Source of the DNA: Avanaerovorax sp964442135
Lineage (GTDB): Bacteria; Bacillota; Clostridia; Peptostreptococcales; Anaerovoracaceae
Length of the DNA: 59,856 nucleotides
Assembly: GCA_964442135.1 (NCBI GenBank)
Contig: CAYTYN010000004.1
Span: 1 to 59,856 of the forward strand
Direction: 5' to 3'
In this document: positions 16,241-26,200 of the stretch, one piece after another
Numbering within the stretch: position 1 is the first letter of the stretch
How the letters are laid out: every line of letters starts with the position of its first letter
Translations under genes and position numbers: made by a program
The notes under the pieces: generated by a model
The model's database searches: none
Seen by the model: only the letters and a program-made list of their open reading frames with translations
What the model was told of the DNA's origin: nothing

Positions 16241-19200
16241 ATGTTTGAAAAGCTTTCAGAAAAGCCTGTAGCTGAAGTACAGAACGAACAGGTGGAAAAA
16301 TGGAAAGAGGAGAATCTTCTCGAGAAGTGCGTAACGGCCAGAGAGGGAGCCCCGGAATTCGTGTTCTATGAAGGACCGCCTACGGCGAACGGAAAACCGG
16401 GCATACACCACGTTATGGCCAGAACCCTGAAGGATTCCATATGCCGGTATAAGACTATGAAGGGATATCAGGTCAACAGAAAGGCCGGCTGGGATACCCA
16501 CGGACTTCCCGTAGAGATCGAAGTGGAAAAAGAGCTGGGGATGAGCGGCAAACAGGATATAGAGAAATACGGAATAAAGGAATTCAATGAAAAGTGCCGC
16601 CGGTCCGTGTTTAAATATACCGGTATGTGGAGAGAGATGTCGGAGAGGATGGGATTCCTTGCGGACCTGGATAATCCGTACATCACCCTGGACAATGACT
16701 ACATCGAGACCGGCTGGTGGATACTGAAGGAATTCTTCAAGGCGGGAAAGATGTACGAAGGCCATAAGATCCTCCCGTACTGCCCTCGGTGCGGAACAGG
16801 CCTGGCTTCCCACGAGGTGGCTCAAGGATATAAGGAAGTGAAGGTCAATACTCTCGTGGCTAAGTTTAAGAGAAAGGACAGGGAGAATGAATACTTCCTG
16901 GCATGGACCACCACCCCTTGGACGCTCGCTTCCAACACTGCTCTTACAGTGGGACCTGACATCGATTACTTTAAGGCTCGCATGAATGAAGGGGATGAAG
17001 AGGGCAACCTGTTCTATGTGGCGAAGGCTTTGGCGGACAAGGTGCTGGGAGAAGGAAAGTACACGGTCGTAGAGGAGATGAAGGGAAGGAGTCTGGAGTT
17101 CGTTGAATACGAACAGCTCATGCCGTTCGTTAAGACTGACGGAAAGGCATTTTTCGTGACCTGTATGGATTACGTCTCCGTAGAAGACGGTACCGGAATC
17201 GTACATACAGCTCCCGCCTTCGGTGAAGACGACTACCAGTGCGGAAAGAAATACGAACTGCCTATGCTTCAGCCTGTAGATGAGAGAGGCTGTTATACGG
17301 AAACTCCGTGGAAGGGTCATTTCGTAATGGAAGACGGCCTGGACGTTGAGATAATTAAATGGCTGGCTTCCGAGGATAAGATATTCTCCAAGGAAAAGAT
17401 GGAGCACAACTATCCTCACTGCTGGAGATGCGGAACGCCTCTGGTTTACTACGCTAAGCCGAGCTGGTACATCAAGATGAGCGATTTCAGGGATCAGCTG
17501 GTAGCCAATAACAACGCCGTAAATTGGTATCCTGACTTCGTAGGAGAGAAGCGTTTCGGCAACTGGCTGACTGAGGTAAAGGACTGGGCCATCTCCAGGA
17601 GCCGTTACTGGGGTACTCCTATACCGATCTGGCGCTGTGAGTGCGGACATCTGGAGTGCATTGGAAGCAGGGCCGAGCTGGCGGAAAAGGCCATAGAGGA
17701 TATAGATGAGAGCTTGGAGCTCCACAGACCTTACGTGGATGACGTCCACGTAAGATGCCCTCACTGCGGAAAACCGATGACGAGGGTACCGGAGGTAATG
17801 GACTGCTGGTTTGACTCCGGAGCAATGCCTTTCGCTCAGTGGCACTATCCGTTCGAAAACAGGGAGCACTTCGACGACAAGCTCTTCCCGGCAGATTTCA
17901 TATGTGAGGGCATAGACCAGACCAGAGGATGGTTTTACTCTCTCATGGCCATTTCCACCTTTATAAAGGGAAGGGCGCCTTACAGGAACGTTCTTGTAAA
18001 TGATCTCATTCTGGACAAGGACGGCAAGAAGATGAGTAAATCCAGGGGCAACACGGTTTCACCCTTCGACCTCTTCGATAAATACGGGGCGGACGCCACC
18101 AGATGGTATCTTCTCTCCGTTTCACCGGCATGGGCTCCTACCAGGTTCGACGAGGAGGGGCTTAAGGACGTAGTAAGTAAATTTTTAGGCACCCTGAGGA
18201 ATGTATATAACTTCTTCGTTCTTTACTCCAACCAGGATGACGTGAATATGTCGGAGATGAACGTGGACTACGATAAAAGACCTGAGCTGGACAGGTGGAT
18301 TCTCTCCAGGTACAACCGTCTCATAAGAGAGGTTACTAAGCACATGGACGAATACGACCACATGAAGACTGTCAGGGCCATATCCGAGTTCGTCACCGAG
18401 GATCTCTCCAACTGGTACATAAGAAGGGCGAGAAGGCGATTCTATGCTGAAGAGATGACAGAGGATAAAAAGAGTGTTTACGCTGTCACCTATGAGGTTC
18501 TGGTGGGCGTTGCCAAGCTTATAGCGCCTATAGCGCCGTTTATATCCGATGAGATCTATGTAAAGCTGACGGGAGAGGATACGGTTCACACCGCATATTT
18601 TCCTGAGTGTGACGATACTCGACTGGACGACAAGGCAGAAGAACGGATGGATCTGGTGAGAACCCTGGTCGCTTTAGGCCGCGGCACCAGAGAGAAGGAG
18701 AAAATAAAGGTACGGCAGCCTCTCTCTGAGATCATGGTAGACGGAAAGTACAGGCCTGTTATCGAAGACCTGACCGATCTCATCAAGGAAGAGCTCAACG
18801 TGAGAGAGGTAGTGTTCGCGGAAAAGCTTGATCGGTTCATGGATTTCAGCCTTAAGCCTGATTTCAGGGCGGCGGGACCTGTTCTGGGCTCCGGGATAAA
18901 GGCTCTTGCCTCGGCACTGGCTAAGGCAGACGCCGCAGCCCTCACAGCCGAGCTTGAGGAAAAGGGCAGCGTAAGAATGGTTCTTGACGGAGAAGAGTTC
19001 GACATAAAGAGAGAGTATGTGGACGTTAGAATCAGCGCCAAGGAAGGCTTTGCCGTAGGTATGGAGAACAACGTATTTACCATCCTGGACACAACTGTTA
19101 CGCCGGAGCTGGCGGCGGAGGGACTTGCCAGAGAGCTCATATCCAAGGTTCAGCAGATGCGTAAGCAGAAGGATTTCGAGATGATGGATAACATCAGGAT

Positions 19201-19357
19201 ATTCATCGACGCCGACGAGGAGGTCGCGACGGCCGTAGAGGCTTACAGGGATTACATCAGGAAGGAGACTCTCGCTGTTTCCATAGAGAAGGGAGAGGAT
19301 CTGAAAGAATACGACCTTAACGGCCACAAGACCGGCATCAGCGTGGAAAGGGTATAA
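16241..19357 (+). CDS. ileS: Isoleucyl-tRNA synthetase (IleRS2 type)
   Basis: Charges tRNA-Ile. The 1038-residue chain has the class I signature GIHH (54-57, in PPTANGKPGIHHVMA) and KMSKS (597-601), with the CP1 editing domain between them and WDTHGLPVE ahead of it. The length and the N-terminal sequence fit the eukaryote-like IleRS2 group rather than the roughly 930-residue IleRS1. IleRS2 enzymes are known to tolerate mupirocin, so intrinsic tolerance is an inference. Expression is governed by the T-box leader. The stop is followed after one base by the rlmN start, so the two are co-transcribed. Confidence 0.97.
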   Translation: MFEKLSEKPVAEVQNEQVEKWKEENLLEKCVTAREGAPEFVFYEGPPTANGKPGIHHVMARTLKDSICRYKTMKGYQVNRKAGWDTHGLPVEIEVEKELGMSGKQDIEKYGIKEFNEKCRRSVFKYTGMWREMSERMGFLADLDNPYITLDNDYIETGWWILKEFFKAGKMYEGHKILPYCPRCGTGLASHEVAQGYKEVKVNTLVAKFKRKDRENEYFLAWTTTPWTLASNTALTVGPDIDYFKARMNEGDEEGNLFYVAKALADKVLGEGKYTVVEEMKGRSLEFVEYEQLMPFVKTDGKAFFVTCMDYVSVEDGTGIVHTAPAFGEDDYQCGKKYELPMLQPVDERGCYTETPWKGHFVMEDGLDVEIIKWLASEDKIFSKEKMEHNYPHCWRCGTPLVYYAKPSWYIKMSDFRDQLVANNNAVNWYPDFVGEKRFGNWLTEVKDWAISRSRYWGTPIPIWRCECGHLECIGSRAELAEKAIEDIDESLELHRPYVDDVHVRCPHCGKPMTRVPEVMDCWFDSGAMPFAQWHYPFENREHFDDKLFPADFICEGIDQTRGWFYSLMAISTFIKGRAPYRNVLVNDLILDKDGKKMSKSRGNTVSPFDLFDKYGADATRWYLLSVSPAWAPTRFDEEGLKDVVSKFLGTLRNVYNFFVLYSNQDDVNMSEMNVDYDKRPELDRWILSRYNRLIREVTKHMDEYDHMKTVRAISEFVTEDLSNWYIRRARRRFYAEEMTEDKKSVYAVTYEVLVGVAKLIAPIAPFISDEIYVKLTGEDTVHTAYFPECDDTRLDDKAEERMDLVRTLVALGRGTREKEKIKVRQPLSEIMVDGKYRPVIEDLTDLIKEELNVREVVFAEKLDRFMDFSLKPDFRAAGPVLGSGIKALASALAKADAAALTAELEEKGSVRMVLDGEEFDIKREYVDVRISAKEGFAVGMENNVFTILDTTVTPELAAEGLARELISKVQQMRKQKDFEMMDNIRIFIDADEEVATAVEAYRDYIRKETLAVSIEKGEDLKEYDLNGHKTGISVERV

Positions 19358-19358
19358 A

Positions 19359-20393
19359 ATGAAGGACCTGAGAAGTCTGACCTTGCCGGAGATGACCGAG
19401 CTGGTCAGGGATCTGGATGAGCCTCCCTTCCGGGCAAAACAGGTTTTTGGATGGGTCTACAAGGGAATAGACAACTTCCGGGGGATGAAAAATCTTCCGG
19501 AAGTTTTTCGAATGAAGCTGGAGAGGGAAGCTTACATAGGCAGGCTGGAGGTCTTGGACGAGCAGCGGTCAAGGACTGACGGCACGAGAAAGCTTCTCTT
19601 CAGACTGAGGGATGATAACGCGGTGGAAAGCGTATTCATGAAGTACAAATACGGAAACTCCATCTGCATATCATCTCAGGCCGGATGCAGGATGGGATGC
19701 GCCTTTTGTGCCTCCACGAAGGCCGGTCTCGCCAGGAACCTGACATCCGGCGAGATGGTCTCCCAGGTGCTGGACACGCAGGCCGCCACGGGAGAGAGGA
19801 TAAATCGCATAGTGGTCATGGGAACGGGAGAACCCTTTGACAACTACCATAATCTGTCCTCATTTATACAGACGGTGACGGAGAAAACCGGACTGGGGCT
19901 GAGCATGCGCAACGTAACCGTATCTACATGCGGTGTGGTTCCGGGAATAGAAAGGTTCGGTACCGACTTTCCCCAGGTGAACCTGGCCATATCTCTCCAC
20001 GGAGCCACAGATGAGGTGAGGGGATCCATGATGCCGGTAAACGGCAGATGGGGCGTAAGGGAGCTCATAGAAACGTGCAGGGAATACACGGAAAAAACTC
20101 ACCGCAGGATCACCTTCGAATACACCTTGGTGAACGGAGTCAACGATTCGGACGAGGACGCTTTCAAGCTTTGCGGCCTCCTTCGGGGCATTCTTTGTCA
20201 CGTAAACCTTATTCCTCTTAACAAGGTGGACGGAACCGGCTTAGACACGGTGAGCAGAAAAAGGGCTGACCTGTTCAGGGGTATGCTGGAGGGCAAGGGT
20301 ATTCCGGCCACGGTAAGGCGGGAGCTGGGAGCGGATATAGACGGGGCGTGCGGACAGCTCAGGCTTAATAAAGTGAATTCCCGCCGTCAATAA
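19359..20393 (+). CDS. rlmN: 23S rRNA (adenine-2503-C2) methyltransferase RlmN
   Basis: A radical SAM enzyme that methylates A2503 of 23S rRNA and A37 of some tRNAs. In 344 residues it shows the radical SAM cysteines Cys110, Cys114 and Cys117 (CRMGCAFC), the GTGEPFDNY block, and the C-terminal GACGQL containing the mechanistic cysteine. The start is one base after the ileS stop, with AAAGGG inside the end of ileS. Confidence 0.96.
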   Translation: MKDLRSLTLPEMTELVRDLDEPPFRAKQVFGWVYKGIDNFRGMKNLPEVFRMKLEREAYIGRLEVLDEQRSRTDGTRKLLFRLRDDNAVESVFMKYKYGNSICISSQAGCRMGCAFCASTKAGLARNLTSGEMVSQVLDTQAATGERINRIVVMGTGEPFDNYHNLSSFIQTVTEKTGLGLSMRNVTVSTCGVVPGIERFGTDFPQVNLAISLHGATDEVRGSMMPVNGRWGVRELIETCREYTEKTHRRITFEYTLVNGVNDSDEDAFKLCGLLRGILCHVNLIPLNKVDGTGLDTVSRKRADLFRGMLEGKGIPATVRRELGADIDGACGQLRLNKVNSRRQ

Positions 20394-20419
20394 CTGATAT
20401 AAAAATGGCTGAAAAACAG

Positions 20420-20448
20420 TTGAATGTAAAAATTCCTTAGTGTATAAT
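20420..20448 (+). promoter_or_regulatory. Promoter of the small P-loop protein
   Basis: TTGAAT (20420-20425), a 17-base spacer and a perfect TATAAT (20443-20448). Confidence 0.8.
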
Positions 20449-20480
20449 ATCCGTAAAATAAGAGAACGGAGGGGATCATC

Positions 20481-20903
20481 GTGGTCAAATTACTAGTCGG
20501 GCATAAAGGTACCGGAAAAACTAAGCAGATGATAGAACTCGCTAACCAAGAGGTGGAAACCAGCAATGGCAGCGTGATATTCATCAATAAGAACTCCAGG
20601 CTGATGTACGATTTAAAGTATAGGATCAGGGTAGTGTGCATGGAAGAGTATGAGCATATTACCAACTGTGATGAGTACATTGGATTTATATACGGGATCA
20701 TCAGTTCCGATCACGACATCGAGGTTATCTACATCGACAGCATTTTAAGGCATGCGGACTTTTCTTTGGGAGATATTCCCGAGTTCCTTGGCCGTCTTAA
20801 AAAGATTTCCAAGAACTACGGCATGGACTTCGTAGTGAGCCTGTCCGCAGAGCAGGAAGAAATGATAGGCGTAGATTTCAGCGAGTACGAGGTACTGAAC
20901 TGA
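20481..20903 (+). CDS. Small P-loop NTPase of unknown function
   Basis: A 140-residue protein. Walker A is GHKGTGKT (residues 7-14) at the extreme N-terminus, and a likely Walker B is IEVIYID at about 84-90. The rest is a compact alpha/beta core with no extra domain, so this is a minimal ATPase or GTPase. The start is GTG at 20481 with GGAGGGG upstream. It has its own consensus promoter and is followed by a terminator, so it is an independent unit. I do not recognise a named family. Confidence 0.8.
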   Translation: MVKLLVGHKGTGKTKQMIELANQEVETSNGSVIFINKNSRLMYDLKYRIRVVCMEEYEHITNCDEYIGFIYGIISSDHDIEVIYIDSILRHADFSLGDIPEFLGRLKKISKNYGMDFVVSLSAEQEEMIGVDFSEYEVLN

Positions 20904-21002
20904 TTCTGATTTAAGGGTAAATATATCGAGCTTATTAAAGAGTGCCGCCAAATCATAAGAGTATGTGAATGAACGGCGTTTTCCCACCCTGTAGCGTAAA
21001 AT

Positions 21003-21043
21003 CCGACGATCCCTCCGGCTTTAGAGAGTGTCGCCGGTTTTTT
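21003..21043 (+). terminator. Terminator after the small P-loop gene
   Basis: An imperfect stem, CCGACGATCCCTC with GAGAGTGTCGCCGG, is followed by TTTTTTG. It lies 100 bases after the stop codon; the DNA between shows no gene. Confidence 0.55.
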
Positions 21044-21105
21044 GTTGTCCTTTAACGGAGCCTTGCAGGTTCTCTAATGGGTGGATTCATGTGGGGCGGA
21101 TAGGA

Positions 21106-21134
21106 TTGCAAATAACGGTGAAATATTGTAAAAT
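21106..21134 (+). promoter_or_regulatory. Promoter of the six-gene operon 21190-30221
   Basis: TTGCAA (21106-21111), a 17-base spacer and TAAAAT (21129-21134). The next five genes overlap or are spaced by at most 13 bases, so this promoter probably drives all six. Confidence 0.65.
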
Positions 21135-21189
21135 GAGCCTATCTATATGTCAATGTAATGTGTGAGCCGGTGGGGACGGAGGATAGGCT

Positions 21190-21792
21190 TTGAAGATTAA
21201 ACGGTTTATAGGCGGAAGCTTAGAGAGCAACGGATATGTCATATACCGAGAGCGGAAAGGGGAATGCTTTATCATCGATCCCGGGTATAATCCTAAGGTT
21301 TTTACCGACTTTGTCAGAGAGGAGAACCTTAAGGCGAAGGGAATAATCCTGACCCACCTTCACAGTGACCATACCGGCGCGGCGGAGAAAGTGGCTGACG
21401 TCTTGGAATGCCCCATATATATGCATGAGGCTGACGCCTTTGTCTACAGAGGAAGGGTAGACGAAATGATGAAGGACGGAGATCAGCTGGAGCTGGAGGA
21501 TGAGAAGCTGACCGTCATAAACACGCCGGGTCACACTAAGGGAAGCATCTGCTTAATGTGCGAAAAGAGCAGGGTCTGTTTCACCGGAGATACCTTATTC
21601 GATACGGATCTGGGAAGAAGCGACTTGGCCGGTGGCAGCGAGGAAGACATGGAAGAAACCGTCAGGAAGGTTGTCGATGGCTGGCCTGACGATGTGGTCA
21701 TCTATCCGGGTCACGACGACGGGTGCACCATGGCCAAGGTCAGAAAGTACAACACGGAATTTTTAGCCATTGTATCGGGAAGGAGCAGATAG
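21190..21792 (+). CDS. Metallo-beta-lactamase fold hydrolase (glyoxalase II-like)
   Basis: A 200-residue enzyme of the glyoxalase II group of the metallo-beta-lactamase superfamily. It has the metal motif HLHSDHTGA (about residues 56-64), the NTPGHTKGSICL block, TGDTLFDTDLGRSDL, and YPGHDDGC near the end. The likely reaction is thioester or lactone hydrolysis; the substrate is unknown. The start codon is TTG at 21190, with GGAGG 8 bases upstream. It is the first gene of a six-gene operon and only 4 bases precede the next start. Confidence 0.88.
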   Translation: MKIKRFIGGSLESNGYVIYRERKGECFIIDPGYNPKVFTDFVREENLKAKGIILTHLHSDHTGAAEKVADVLECPIYMHEADAFVYRGRVDEMMKDGDQLELEDEKLTVINTPGHTKGSICLMCEKSRVCFTGDTLFDTDLGRSDLAGGSEEDMEETVRKVVDGWPDDVVIYPGHDDGCTMAKVRKYNTEFLAIVSGRSR

Positions 21793-21796
21793 AGGG

Positions 21797-22657
21797 ATGG
21801 ATTTACCTGTAAGGATGGTGGCCTTAGACCTTGACGGGACGGCCCTAGATCCTCTTGGAAGGATCACGGTCAGAGAGGAAAGGGCCTTGAGGAGAGCCAT
21901 GAGCATGGGGGTTCATATAGTCGTAGCTACGGGGAGAGCCTTCCACTCTTTGCCGGATGAGGTTCTCGATTTCGACGGCATAGAATACGCTGTAACGTCT
22001 AACGGAGCCCAAGTGACCAGGCTTAAGGACAAAAAGCTCATATACGAGAACTGTATAGGCACAGCTTCTGCCTGCGCCATAGCGGACATACTGGAGAAGT
22101 CGGACGTAAGAACGGAAGCTTTTACCGACGGAAGGGCTTACATAGACAGAAGAGAATTCGAGGCTATCAGGGACGGAATAGAGACTACGAGAAACAGGCG
22201 ATACGTCCTGTCCACCAGAATACCGGTGGACAATATATTCGACTTCATAAGAGAGCATTCGGTCAGGATAGAGAACATATCCATCAACTATCCCAGTGAC
22301 GAGGCTAAGGACAGGTTTACAGAGGTACTGAAAAGGATACCTGAGGTGACGTTGACATCATCCTTTTCTTTGAACAGCGAGATAGGCGGAGCCACCGCCA
22401 GCAAGGCTGACGGCCTTTCTCACCTGATGGAGAAACTTGGAATCAGCCGAGAGGTCCTTATGGCCTGCGGAGACAGCCCTAACGACGGGGCCATGATAAG
22501 GATGGCGGCCATAGGCGTAGCAATGGGAAACGCCGTGGCGGAGGTTAAGGAAATGGCAGATTACGTGACGGCGTCCAATTCAGAGGACGGCGTTGCAAAG
22601 GCCATAGAGAGGTTCGTGCTGAACGAGGATGAGGCAGGAGAGGCAGGTGGACGTTGA
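21797..22657 (+). CDS. HAD superfamily Cof-type phosphatase
   Basis: A 286-residue member of the Cof/YidA HAD subfamily. It has motif I DLDGTALD with the nucleophile Asp near residue 11, the C2-type cap, and the C-terminal GDSPNDGAMIRMA motif (IV). It should hydrolyse a small phosphate ester, such as a sugar phosphate or nucleotide. I chose ATG 21797 with AGGAG ahead; an earlier ATG at 21770 would overlap the previous gene. It ends in ATGA with the CYTH gene. Confidence 0.88.
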   Translation: MDLPVRMVALDLDGTALDPLGRITVREERALRRAMSMGVHIVVATGRAFHSLPDEVLDFDGIEYAVTSNGAQVTRLKDKKLIYENCIGTASACAIADILEKSDVRTEAFTDGRAYIDRREFEAIRDGIETTRNRRYVLSTRIPVDNIFDFIREHSVRIENISINYPSDEAKDRFTEVLKRIPEVTLTSSFSLNSEIGGATASKADGLSHLMEKLGISREVLMACGDSPNDGAMIRMAAIGVAMGNAVAEVKEMADYVTASNSEDGVAKAIERFVLNEDEAGEAGGR

Positions 22658-23277
22658 TGGAAATAGAACTGAAGTACATCCTTGAAAATGAGGAAGATGT
22701 GGAGAAGATATTCTCCGACGAATACATAAAGAGCATAGCAGACGACAATTCAGAGGAGGAGGATGATTACCGCGCCGTCTACTACGATACCGAGGACAGG
22801 AGATTTTATCGGGAAGGAATGGCGTTCAGGCTCAGGAAAGAAGGAAGACGGTGTTTCGCTACCTTGAAGTGGAACGGTTCGAGCGAATCGGGATTCCACC
22901 AGAGGGAGGAAATAAACATTCCGGTATCCGGAGGTATCGACGCTGACGAACCTACGGTGGAGGTGTTCCGTCAAAGCCATATGATAGATCAGCTGAGGAA
23001 GCTTCAGGGCAACAGGAGGCTGATTCCCGTCATGGAGATGAACTTTAGAAGGAGACAGGTCAGACTGGACACGGGAAAGTCCATCTGTGAGCTTTCCGCA
23101 GACGTAGGAGAGATAATCTGCGGAGAGAAGAGGGCGCCTATTCTGGAGCTGGAGGTAGAGCTGTACTCGGGAAGCAGGGAGGACATGGAGGCTCTGGGAA
23201 AAAGGATTGCGGGAAGGTTCAGCCTGAAGCCGGGAGAGAAGAGCAAATTCCGTCAGGGTCAGGATCTGATGGAGTGA
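22657..23277 (+). CDS. CYTH domain protein
   Basis: A 206-residue CYTH (triphosphate tunnel) protein. The ExExK signature is Glu2-Ile-Glu4-Leu-Lys6, and alternating charged strands such as AFRLRKEGRRCFATLKWNG follow. CYTH enzymes bind triphosphates: adenylate cyclase class IV, thiamine triphosphatase and inorganic triphosphatase. The exact activity is not predictable. The ATG at 22657 overlaps the previous stop (ATGA). Its place directly before a nucleotidyltransferase-containing giant protein fits a role in nucleotide or polyphosphate chemistry. Confidence 0.85.
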   Translation: MEIELKYILENEEDVEKIFSDEYIKSIADDNSEEEDDYRAVYYDTEDRRFYREGMAFRLRKEGRRCFATLKWNGSSESGFHQREEINIPVSGGIDADEPTVEVFRQSHMIDQLRKLQGNRRLIPVMEMNFRRRQVRLDTGKSICELSADVGEIICGEKRAPILELEVELYSGSREDMEALGKRIAGRFSLKPGEKSKFRQGQDLME

Positions 23278-23281
23278 GGAT

Positions 23282-26200
23282 ATGAAGAAGACAGAGAAAT
23301 TAAAAAAAGTTATCGAAGAAGCTTTGACGGAAAAGCTGTTCCTGAAGCAGATGAAGATGTCTGCCTCGGAAATGAGGGATTTCCTTAAGGCCGGCGATCT
23401 GAACCGCGTATTGGAGGAGCTTTCGGATTCCACGGGGGAGAACGGCAGATTCATCTACAGGGAAGGGCTAAAGGCTTTGATGCCGTACCTTTCCAAGCTC
23501 AGCGATCCGCCTCAGGACGGCTGGCTCGAGGATGCGTATAACTACGTTCTCGATAAGCTTTTCCCGACCAGAAGGAGGGGAAGCGACGATGAGACGGAGA
23601 GCCCGGCAAAGGGGAGGCTTTTTCTGTTACAAACCTTCAAAGCCCTTCACAGATATGAAACGGACGTCCTGCCCTTTGATCCTACTATCGACATGGATTT
23701 TTTGACCGCGGCCGAGGTAAAGGCCAACGGATATACGGAGGAATACCTTAACATGAAGCGCCTCGCCGATACGGGATACCTGTATGAGACCATGCGGATA
23801 GGCACTGAGATTACTCCGTACAATACCCTGGGCCATATAGCAGGAGTTCACTATGTGGCTATGTATTTGGCTCGTCAGCTGGCGGCCCTTAAGGTGCCGG
23901 TGGATTTGGCTCTGGTGTCAGGAGCTGCGGCAGGCCATGACATAGGAAAATACGGTTGCAGCGAAAGTGAGGAAAAGAGAGTTCCTTACCTGCACTATTA
24001 CTATACGGACATGTGCTTCAATCGGTTCGACATGCCGATGATAGGCCACATAGCCGCTAACCACTCCACATGGGATCTGGAGCTTGATAACCTTTCCGTA
24101 GAATCCCTTTTGCTCATATACGCCGATTTTCGCGTAAAGAGCCGCAGGGACGATATGGGTCGTGAGGCAGTGCATTTCTACAGCCTCGACCAGTCCTTCG
24201 ACGTCATATTAAACAAGCTGGACAACGTGGACAGCGAGAAGGAGCACCGCTATCGCCGCGTATATAACAAGCTTAAAGACTTCGAAGATTACGCCAAGGA
24301 TCTGGGAGCAGACGTATCCCTGCCTGATCCTCCTGTAAAAGCTCCCAGGCTGCCGCAGCCTTCCGAGAAAAAGGATTACGCCCTTTTGAGGAGTGACCGG
24401 GTGGTGGAAGAGCTGAAGTACCTGTCCATAGAGCATAACATAAACCTGATGAACAAGTTCTACAATCAGGAAGCTTTCGCAGATTTCATGGAGACGGCAA
24501 GGAGCGAAAAGCAGTGGAAGAGCCTGAGAACCTATGTATCGATTTTCGGCGAATATTCCACCTACATGACGGAAAAACAGAAGCTGATGACTATTCGCTT
24601 TCTCACCGAGCTGCTGGTACACCGGGAAAGCGATATCCGCCACCAGGCGGGAGTTGTTATCGGCAAGATAATAGCAAGGTTCAACGAGGAATACAGAAAG
24701 GAGATACCGGAAGGAGCCGATCTGCCGAGAAAAGAGGTAACTAACGGGTCGGTCTGGAGAGATCTTCTTGGCCGGATCCTTTTGCCGGACCACCGACTGA
24801 CGGCTCAGCATAAAATATGGCTGGAAAACAGCCTGAGAAGCATCGTCTTTGCCCTGTTCAGCGAATGTCGGGACGACCAGCGGACCATGTATCTCGATGA
24901 AATGCTAGCCTGGTACGATAGGGACGATCTGACAGAGAACAGTACAGTGGCTCTCCTTAAGATGGCTATGCAGATAGATTCTTCCTTCTGCACGGAGGAA
25001 CAGAGAGCCCGGTTTCTGGCCTTTGCGGAAAAGTTCATATCCATACCGGGTTCAGGCATAAACGTGGCCGCGGCGTCTGTAATAAGCCACTTTGGCGGGG
25101 AAGCCGGCAGAGCCGGCTACATTCCTGAGCTGAAGCGGTGTCTGGGTTATGATCCGGACTCACGGCTGACGAAGGAAGAGCTTTCTGAGATATACCTGGA
25201 TAACCTTAAGGCCGGCACTCCCTGGCCTGTGAAGATAGCCAACATACGGCTGATGCTGGATAACCTCATGGATTCCGACGAGGCAGATCAGGCTCTCCAC
25301 GTGGCCACCCACTTAGGGAATCTGGTAAAGGTAAGCGAAACGGTGGCAGTCCGCCGCCGAGCGGGAGAAGCCCTGGTGTCCATCATGAATAAGCTTCCCC
25401 TTTCTCAGCGGAACGAGATTGCCGTCGAAATGGGAAAAGGGCTTGAGATAGGGGATTATCAGTTTTCCAATTACATACCGGACTATCTGGGAGTGATCAT
25501 GCTCCACCTGCCGCCGAGGGAGCTGGACGAGCTCATATTGGATCTGGAGAAGCTGCTGGAGGCCAATAACGGACAGGTGGCGGCCGCAGTGCTGCATACC
25601 TTCGGCATAATTACGGAAAATTACCGCATGTACGGAGATCTGTTCGGCCATATGGAGACGGAAAAGGAACGGCTGGCCAGGAAGTATAGGCTTGTGAGCC
25701 TTATAATACGCGGGTTCGCCAATTACAATGACGTAATAAGCCAGGAGGCTCTGTGGACCATAGGCATGAATATCTTCGGCTCCGGCCGACTTTCCCTCGA
25801 GGAGAAGTACGACATATTTTGTCACTGCGGGAAGAGGATTCTGACCCTTTATGAGAACAGGAGAGAGGGAGAGCTGGAATTCTTCAACAACGCGGCTGTA
25901 CTGAAGCATATCTATCGATTCATATGCGAGTATGAGCTTGAGGTGGGCGAATTCGCCATTGAAGAGATACGAAGGATCGCCTTCTTCCCGGGAACCTTCG
26001 ACCCGTTCAGCCTGAGCCACAAGGCCATAGCTACGGAGATAAGGAATAAGGGCTATGAGGTTTATCTGGCTCTCGACGAGTTCAGCTGGTCGAAGAAGAC
26101 CCAGCCCAGGCTTCAGAGACGGAAAATCTTAAGCATGTCGGTGTCTGACGAGGAAAACATTTATCCCTTCCCTGACGACATCCCGATAAACATCGCCAAT

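Noticed and set aside
16256..17869. A 537-residue open frame antisense to ileS
   Set aside because: It mirrors the codon structure of a highly conserved synthetase gene and has no recognisable domain or ribosome binding site.
20394..20480. A terminator between rlmN and the small P-loop gene
   Set aside because: No hairpin followed by T-run is visible; ileS-rlmN transcription may read into the next gene.
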